Positions 60,136 through 64,000 of a stretch of DNA of 64,000 nucleotides are shown one piece after another; position 1 is the stretch's first letter; every line of letters begins with the position of its first letter. The position numbers and the translations under genes were made by a program. The DNA is from JACNIZ01 sp964344765 (GTDB taxonomy: Bacteria; Planctomycetota; UBA1135): contig CAYFOM010000019.1 of assembly GCA_964344765.1 (NCBI GenBank), positions 18,552 to 82,551 on the forward strand, given 5' to 3'. The notes beneath the pieces are model-generated. The model saw nothing but the letters and a program-made list of their open reading frames with translations. It did not search any database and was not told the DNA's origin.

Positions 60136-61653
60136 TTATCTGATTGAAATAAAATCAATGGTTCCATTCATGCCGATATCTCCAAACCGAAGTTCAGTGG
60201 TGTTAGGTGGAGTGGCAACGTGAAAATCAACTGTGAAGCGGTCTCGCTCAGACGCAACATACCAAACCATTGGCGAGCCCGAGACTGCATCGATTCCGTT
60301 AAATGTTGAAAGGGTTTCGCATTCCAATAACCCAGGATAATCAATGGCGGAAGCAAGAACCGTACATGTATCTGTAACGTGATTACAAAGCATCAAATCA
60401 CCGTCAGTCTTGTCCAAGAAGACTACATAGGATGGCCATTCCACTGATGAAAGTAGCGATATTGCAGCCCCAAATCCCGTTCCCTTGTACTCGGTTGTTA
60501 TTGCCCAACTCGCATTTCCGCCTGCCATGTCGAGCTTAATTTGGAGCAACCAGCCTTCAAAGCTTGTAACGTCGTACCCTGCGACCGCCAATACGCCAGT
60601 TGGGAACATCATGGGCAAGGACAAATCGGTCAACTGGAACCCGGGCAACTCAACTTCAAAGTCTAGCTCTTCAACAATCTCTTGTCCTCCATACATGAAT
60701 TCAAACTCAATTCTATTCTCCGACGGAATCGACCGAATCCTTCCCTCACGACCGATTCCAGGGTAAAAGGCTGGAGATGTAAAGTCAGGGAAAATACTTG
60801 GACTAATTGGGTTGCAGGGTCCCTCTACTGTTCCGCAGGGGCCACAAGCAGGCTTGGTCCCCTCAGGGCACCGCTTACACCAGTTGCTTGTTGCATATTT
60901 GATCAAATGACAGGCTAGCTCTTGAACCGTGGTTCCTTGATTGTCGATTTCTAACGAAGGATCGCAAGCTGCAAGCGCACAGAGCCATTCGATTTGGGCG
61001 GCATAAGCTCCGCTCTCGACTTCGCAGACACTTGAAATACCTGGAGGAGACGAGGGAGGATTCAATGCATGGTGCATTTCATGAATCAGGGTGGAGGCTA
61101 CATTGATCATCCCCTCAACACCCAACCCGATCTGGGAATTTAACCACGCACCATTTAGCTGCGTTCCGCTGCCAATCCTCATATTTGTGCATGTGTTACC
61201 ATTTGAATCAGTAAACTGCCACATTTGAGTGCCGTCGGATGTTCTGGCGAAGCCTATATGCCGTCCACCATTTTCACGGTCCCTGAGATTTCCTTGAGTT
61301 TCCGTACAAAGCTTGGACTTCCAAGCGTCCAAGAGTTCACTCGCGGTCCTAGTCTCGGATGGTTCTTGTGATTCAGGCTCCCCTGGAAGTGATCCATCAA
61401 ACCTGGGCAAATCCGGACATTGCTGCTCAAGGTTGGCCAAAAGCGCTGCTACATCGTCGATAAAATTACTCTGTGCCTGGGTAAGGCCGGTCCCAGTGGA
61501 AATGTATCGCGTGGCGATCTCCTCGGAGGATGTTCCGTCAGTCACAACCTCCGAATGCATAAAGCAATTCCCAGAGAGGGCTGCTGGCGAAGGCGCTATC
61601 GGAATCGATAAGGCACCTGCACAAATGAGGGCACTTATTCCAATGAAGGTCAT
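60136..61653 (-). CDS. Secreted protein with HExxH motif (putative metallopeptidase) in the etfA islet
   Basis: The 505-aa protein has a signal-like N-terminus (MTFIGISALICAGALSIPIA). Near residue 189 is ASTLIHEMHHALN, a zinc-peptidase HExxH motif, followed about 17 residues later by CEVESGAYAAQIEWL, whose Glu residues could be the third ligand. Many Cys occur in the middle (NWCKRCPEGTKPACGPCG), suggesting disulfides. The C-terminal 220 residues look like a beta-sandwich. Composition is less GC-rich than that of the neighbours, and the gene sits between the two copies of the etfA 3' end, opposite in direction. It appears to be acquired cargo. The start directly follows three copies of a heptamer. 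Confidence 0.65.
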   Translation of the reverse strand: MTFIGISALICAGALSIPIAPSPAALSGNCFMHSEVVTDGTSSEEIATRYISTGTGLTQAQSNFIDDVAALLANLEQQCPDLPRFDGSLPGEPESQEPSETRTASELLDAWKSKLCTETQGNLRDRENGGRHIGFARTSDGTQMWQFTDSNGNTCTNMRIGSGTQLNGAWLNSQIGLGVEGMINVASTLIHEMHHALNPPSSPPGISSVCEVESGAYAAQIEWLCALAACDPSLEIDNQGTTVQELACHLIKYATSNWCKRCPEGTKPACGPCGTVEGPCNPISPSIFPDFTSPAFYPGIGREGRIRSIPSENRIEFEFMYGGQEIVEELDFEVELPGFQLTDLSLPMMFPTGVLAVAGYDVTSFEGWLLQIKLDMAGGNASWAITTEYKGTGFGAAISLLSSVEWPSYVVFLDKTDGDLMLCNHVTDTCTVLASAIDYPGLLECETLSTFNGIDAVSGSPMVWYVASERDRFTVDFHVATPPNTTELRFGDIGMNGTIDFISIR

Positions 61654-61674
61654 TTCAGCTTTCAGCTTTCAGCT
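61654..61674. repeat. Three tandem heptamers TTCAGCT at the start of the islet gene
   Basis: TTCAGCT occurs three times without interruption (61654-61660, 61661-61667, 61668-61674). On the minus strand this is (AGCTGAA)3 abutting the ATG at 61653, where a ribosome binding site would lie. Copy-number change would alter the leader. Confidence 0.85.
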
Positions 61675-61923
61675 TATGGCTTAGTGTCATAGTCTACTCT
61701 GATAATCCAATATTTTTGGGTTAATCAAGCCCTATTTTGCTGATTCCTCTCGCGATTTTCAGGGTTTCCATGAGCATCATTCACTGCATCCCAAACAAGG
61801 ATTGAAGGTGGCGGGCGCCGCATTGAGTTTTGGCAGGAGCTAAAGGAATTGCACCGGCCATACGGTTTGATTGTGCTTTCCCCGTACACCTTAAAGCTTG
61901 GATGGGAGCTTGCTAGACTCCCG
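61675..61923. other. Gene-free islet segment
   Basis: This AT-richer stretch holds the likely promoter of the 60136-61653 gene. On the plus strand a frame from about 61774 (ending in WQELKELHRPYGLIVLSPY and TLKLGWELARL) runs straight into the etfA repeat. It has no clear start and no recognisable family, and may be a remnant joined at the recombination point. Confidence 0.5.
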
Positions 61924-62088
61924 GGTGCGATTCAGCATTTGGCGGGTATGAACTCGTCGAAGGTGATTGTTGCAGTCAACAAAGACGCTGACGCGCCGAT
62001 CTTCCAGCATGCTTCCTACGGCATCGTTGGCGATGTGAACGAGGTTCTGCCGGTGTTGGCGGAAGAGTTGGCTAAGGTGACGGGATAA
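61924..62088 (+). pseudogene. Second copy of the etfA 3' end (last 54 codons and stop)
   Basis: Codes GAIQHLAGMNSSKVIVAV and on to EELAKVTG, identical in protein to etfA residues 265-318. All 11 base differences are synonymous. It lacks the FAD domain start and cannot work alone. It is followed by a related hairpin at 62104-62141. Confidence 0.9.
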
Positions 62089-62103
62089 ACTATCCCTTCA
62101 TCG

Positions 62104-62147
62104 AACAGGGCGGATGGATCGCAAGATCCAACCGCCCTGTTCTTTTT
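62104..62147 (+). terminator. Rho-independent terminator of the second etfA 3' end
   Basis: AACAGGGCGGATGGATC (62104-62120), GNRA-type loop GCAA, GATCCAACCGCCCTGTT (62125-62141), one A-A mismatch, then CTTTTT. The core is shared with the hairpin after etfA, so terminator and gene end were duplicated together. Confidence 0.88.
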
Positions 62148-62157
62148 CCGTCCTAGT

Positions 62158-63876
62158 CTAGGGGACGAATTCCAATCGCAATACGGCGGAGCTATACCTC
62201 GGCATACCGCCTTGTGGAAATGCCACGGCTGCAAGGTAGCAAGTGGTTCCGATGGCACTGGAGTAAAACCCTGTGGGCGCACCGAAGGAAGCCGTGGCCT
62301 TGGCGTTTAAATCCAATACTCCATGCATATCGGTGGAGTGGGTAGCAGCGTAAAGGCCGCGGATACTGCGATGAGTTTGGCGGTCCCAGGTCAATGGAAT
62401 CTTCACCCCCATTTCAAAAGGACCTATGCCAGTACTGGAAACCAATACCCGGTATGAGTAATGCGCGGCTTCTTCTGGGAAGGAAAGGTATAACTCTACA
62501 TTCGATGCTGCCATTGCCGGAATCTGTTGTTGAGACGAAGTCAGGTATGGCAGGTAATCAAGCAGCACAACAGTTCCCGCAGCGTGATCTCCACCGACCT
62601 CGGCATAGTAGGAAGCGGCCAACAGTTCAGCTCGACCATCACCATCAATATCACCTGCAGATGCCACTGCATTGCCAAAATAACCATGCTCCTTAGTGCC
62701 GGAGAAGGTGTGCAAGAGCGATCCATTGGCACCTGAATAAATGCGAACCTCTCCGGATTCAGCAATCCCATTTGCATTGGCATGGTCTGCGCCGATAAGT
62801 AAGTCTACAACTCCATCGCGATCCACATCGCCGGCAGGGGCAACGGAACTGCCTAGCATCATGTAATACGCTTCACCTTCGAAGCGATAAATCAAGTCGC
62901 CAGTGGCGCCAGAATAAACTTCGGCGGCACCGCAATATTGCTTGTTGCCCACCGTTGCGTTGCGACCTCCCACGATGAAGTCGGCATAGCCATCTTGGTC
63001 GATATCACCCACCCCAGAAACATCTTCGCCACATTTTTTGAAAGCTAAACTGCCGATAACTTGATGGAGCAATGTCCCATCTAAACCGGAAAGTACGAAC
63101 GCGGCCCCATCTTGCCCAGTGCCCATACCTCCCTGACCAAAAAAGGTCGACCCAATGATGATGTCGTCAAAACCATCTTGATTGACGTCGCCAAGTCCAG
63201 CGACGGAGTCACCGAAATAATCGATTTCGTCACCTCCAAAATCGAAGGTCCGATGAACGCGTATCAGTGTGCCATCGGCACCGGAATAAAGATAGGCGCC
63301 TCCCCCACTGGTGGAAATTCCAAAGCCAGCCCTGGGAGCGCCCACCACAATATCGGGTACGCCATCTCCGTCAACATCTCCGGCGCTACCCACGGAATCA
63401 CCAAACCAGTCCCAATCGTTTTCGCCTACCCACTGATACAACACCGAGGCATTCAACCCCGAATAAACCGTAAGGGTGCCGCGCTCGGTAGCGGTACCCC
63501 GTGAGCCAACAGCGAAATCGGCAAAGCCATCCAAATCGAGATCCCCCACTCCAGACACTGCAATGCCGAAGACCAAGCCCAGATCACCTGGATTGAGGAG
63601 ATGGAGAATCGATCCGTCGAGGCCAGAGCAAACGACTGCCATCCCGAAATTCGGCGCTCGCGGTGCGCCGAGGATCACGTCGTCGTAGCCGTCGCCGTTG
63701 ACGTCACCCGCACCGGATACCGATTGCCCCAACGTGGCGTATGGGACGTGACCGTGGAAGCGGTGGGGAGTTTGCCATTCTCCGCCTACAGCTTGTGCGA
63801 AAACGGGTGAGACGAAGAACAGCGCCAGGAGGGGAAGGCCGAATAGCTGAGTCAAGCGGCGAGGTGAAATCTTCAT
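62158..63876 (-). CDS. Exported FG-GAP (integrin alpha-like) repeat protein
   Basis: The 572-aa protein has a signal peptide (FGLPLLALFFVSPVFA). Seven repeats of about 60 residues follow, each with G-x-S-V-x-G-x-G-D-V-x-x-D-G-x-x-D-x-x-x-G, for example GAGDVNGDGYDDVILGAP and SAGDVDGDGVPDIVVGAP. These are the FG-GAP beta-propeller blades with Ca-binding DxDxDG loops. A C-terminal beta-sandwich of about 130 residues (LYLSFPEEAAHYSYRVLVSS, TTCYLAAVAFPQGG) follows. It probably binds surface or matrix partners. A palindrome CACATATGTG lies 7 bp before its start. Confidence 0.88.
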   Translation of the reverse strand: MKISPRRLTQLFGLPLLALFFVSPVFAQAVGGEWQTPHRFHGHVPYATLGQSVSGAGDVNGDGYDDVILGAPRAPNFGMAVVCSGLDGSILHLLNPGDLGLVFGIAVSGVGDLDLDGFADFAVGSRGTATERGTLTVYSGLNASVLYQWVGENDWDWFGDSVGSAGDVDGDGVPDIVVGAPRAGFGISTSGGGAYLYSGADGTLIRVHRTFDFGGDEIDYFGDSVAGLGDVNQDGFDDIIIGSTFFGQGGMGTGQDGAAFVLSGLDGTLLHQVIGSLAFKKCGEDVSGVGDIDQDGYADFIVGGRNATVGNKQYCGAAEVYSGATGDLIYRFEGEAYYMMLGSSVAPAGDVDRDGVVDLLIGADHANANGIAESGEVRIYSGANGSLLHTFSGTKEHGYFGNAVASAGDIDGDGRAELLAASYYAEVGGDHAAGTVVLLDYLPYLTSSQQQIPAMAASNVELYLSFPEEAAHYSYRVLVSSTGIGPFEMGVKIPLTWDRQTHRSIRGLYAATHSTDMHGVLDLNAKATASFGAPTGFYSSAIGTTCYLAAVAFPQGGMPRYSSAVLRLEFVP

Positions 63877-63883
63877 GACGGTT

Positions 63884-63893
63884 CACATATGTG
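63884..63893. promoter_or_regulatory. Palindrome CACATATGTG before the FG-GAP gene
   Basis: A perfect 10-bp palindrome 7 bp upstream of the start codon at 63876. It could be an operator. A palindrome this short is weak evidence. The remaining bases to 64000 are AT-rich with no gene seen. Confidence 0.3.
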
Positions 63894-64000
63894 TTTGGCT
63901 TTCTTACTTAGCTTAACCAGAGGATTAGATTGTAAAGAGGAATTTCCGATCAAGCAACATCTTTTCTGTAAAAAGCAGCAGACTCATCAAATGCCTTCCA

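Noticed and set aside
60026..61923. Insertion sequence
   Set aside because: No transposase, terminal inverted repeats or short target duplication was seen; the flanking repeat is a 165-bp gene end.

Overview
The window looks like chromosomal DNA from a free-living bacterium with a Gram-negative-type envelope, most likely a planctomycete or a close relative. Support for this is indirect: an LPS-export ATPase (LptB), OprP-type porin, lipoproteins, very large Gly-rich and Ig-like secreted lipoproteins, FG-GAP and beta-propeller exported proteins, a CFI-box C-terminal domain, and many starts with no Shine-Dalgarno sequence. Base composition is high GC by eye until about 60 kb and lower after that. 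The phylum is inferred, not proven by a marker gene.

Layout. 1-2.4 kb: end of a ferredoxin gene, tRNA-Gly, a DHH phosphoesterase and a TIM-barrel protein. 2.5-4.1 kb: an unusual Cys-repeat, His-rich exported protein. 4.2-8.7 kb: a minus-strand housekeeping run (purB, VanZ-like, nadC, ComEA-like, unknown, ruvC), divergent from ispD-ispF. 9.9-17.5 kb: two tandem giant paralogous lipoproteins. 17.6-22.7 kb: methyltransferase, SMUG-type uracil-DNA glycosylase with AP endonuclease (a base-excision repair pair), exported proteins, an ArsR regulator and two beta-barrel lipoproteins. 22.8-26.7 kb: glycerol kinase, then an exported thioredoxin-like protein whose frame crosses a TGA with a SECIS-like hairpin (candidate selenoprotein), then an exported protein with a degenerate metallopeptidase fold. 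26.6-32.6 kb: a CpeT-like lipoprotein, a GH106-like rhamnosidase, tRNA-Pro and a frameshifted GH29 fucosidase.

32.6-42.4 kb is mostly housekeeping: QueD/PTPS, PyrK, Nudix, HD-domain protein, argS, apt, a FliA-type sigma factor, birA, rph, rdgB, lepA. 42.5-45.7 kb: a CFI-box beta-helix protein and a phosphate-selective-type porin. 45.7-54.2 kb is the most system-like region: an APH-fold kinase, a degenerate ABC exporter, a hybrid histidine kinase and an NtrC-family regulator form one tight operon. It is followed by two tandem 14-bp palindromes and a near-consensus sigma-54 promoter that reads into a LicC-like nucleotidyltransferase and a CDP-glycerol-type glycerophosphotransferase. This reads as a self-contained signalling and surface-polymer module.

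54.2-60 kb: beta-propeller protein, signal peptidase I, lptB, etfB-etfA. After etfA there is a small islet, bounded by a second copy of the last 55 codons of etfA plus its terminator. The two copies differ at 11 positions, all synonymous. The islet carries a secreted HExxH protein. The window ends with an FG-GAP repeat protein.

Several divergent gene pairs are separated by only 23-35 bp, with TANNNT boxes 6-9 bp before both start codons, which suggests leaderless transcription. No CRISPR array, insertion sequence, integrase or rRNA gene was seen.
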